Source: an uncultured Comamonadaceae bacterium
Lineage (GTDB): Bacteria > Pseudomonadota > Gammaproteobacteria > Burkholderiales > Burkholderiaceae_C
Direction of reading: 5' to 3'
Length of the DNA stretch: 24,741 nt
NCBI GenBank assembly: GCA_937893415.1
Contig: CALBWZ010000276.1
Location: 1-24,741 of the forward strand
Shown: piece after piece, positions 24,691 through 24,741 of the stretch
Position numbering within the stretch: position 1 is the stretch's first letter
Layout of the letters: every line of letters begins with the position of its first letter
Made by a program: the position numbers and the translations under genes
The notes under the pieces: generated by a model
Seen by the model: only the letters and a program-made list of their open reading frames with translations
What the model was told of the DNA's origin: nothing
Database searches by the model: none

Positions 24691-24741
24691 GGGAAGGTCT
24701 GCATAAGTCAGCCTGCTGTAGGCCAAATCTGAGACAGTAAA
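24691..24741. mobile_element. possible end of an insertion sequence at the window edge
   Basis: From 24691 the sequence reads GGGAAGGTCTGCATAAGTC and then continues to the window edge without coding sense. This resembles the terminal inverted repeats of some IS5-like elements, as far as I recall. No transposase is visible because the window ends. The support is resemblance only, with no second end and no target duplication. Confidence 0.22.

Noticed and set aside
24478..24732. Open frame of 84 codons on the + strand upstream of ahcY, and a 71-codon frame opposite it
   Set aside because: Both frames cross the riboswitch or its promoter, have no family character and no ribosome binding site.
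1..24741. Defence system, prophage, toxin-antitoxin pair or CRISPR array
   Set aside because: All long frames belong to housekeeping or catabolic families, no phage or defence domains were recognised, and no regularly spaced repeats are seen.

Overview
The window reads as a chromosomal core segment of a betaproteobacterium of the order Burkholderiales, probably Comamonadaceae. This rests on protein character and gene neighbourhoods (a TetR-type paa operator, ahcY-tlyA-metF behind an SAH riboswitch, tyrS divergent from an M23 peptidase-anmK pair), not on a database search. Base composition is moderate in GC and even throughout. I see no tRNA, rRNA, CRISPR array, prophage or complete insertion sequence.

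Layout. Positions 1-2944 (+) hold the 3' end of ttcA, a DUF4136 lipoprotein, a histidine phosphatase and a sterol-desaturase-family membrane protein. Positions 2896-4535 (-) are ruvA-ruvB. Positions 4597-6038 (+) are phoH-ybeY (RNA maturation). Positions 6139-8865 (-) are tyrS, a cation-efflux transporter and dtd, so tyrosyl-tRNA charging sits with D-aminoacyl-tRNA proofreading. Positions 8876-11782 (+) start with a promoter and a strongly structured, unrecognised RNA leader, followed by an M23 peptidase and anmK (peptidoglycan hydrolysis and anhydro-MurNAc recycling). A bidirectional terminator follows. Positions 11936-14500 (-) are rplM-rpsI, then after a terminator a DUF6776 protein, a bactofilin and erpA. 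Positions 14733-15620 (+) are rlmJ. Positions 15675-19791 (+) carry a promoter, a palindromic TetR-type operator and paaABCDE, the phenylacetyl-CoA epoxidase. Positions 19838-24399 (-) are a sulfur and one-carbon block: metY, and, as a separate unit, ahcY-tlyA-metF read from an SAH riboswitch at about 24476-24541.

How the parts work together. AhcY removes S-adenosylhomocysteine, TlyA is an SAM-dependent rRNA methyltransferase that produces it, and MetF supplies methyl groups to remethylate homocysteine. The riboswitch sequence suggests an ON switch: formation of aptamer stem P4 and of an intrinsic terminator are mutually exclusive. PaaABCE with the maturation factor PaaD form the oxygen-dependent ring-epoxidation step of phenylacetate degradation; the remaining paa genes and paaR are not in the window.

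No novel multi-gene system is visible. The least explained signal is the structured RNA between tyrS and the M23 peptidase gene (about 8911-9110). Its helices contain three G-U pairs that would be mismatches on the opposite strand, and it lies behind a good sigma70-type promoter. The last 50 bases of the window may be the end of an insertion sequence, but this is weakly supported.
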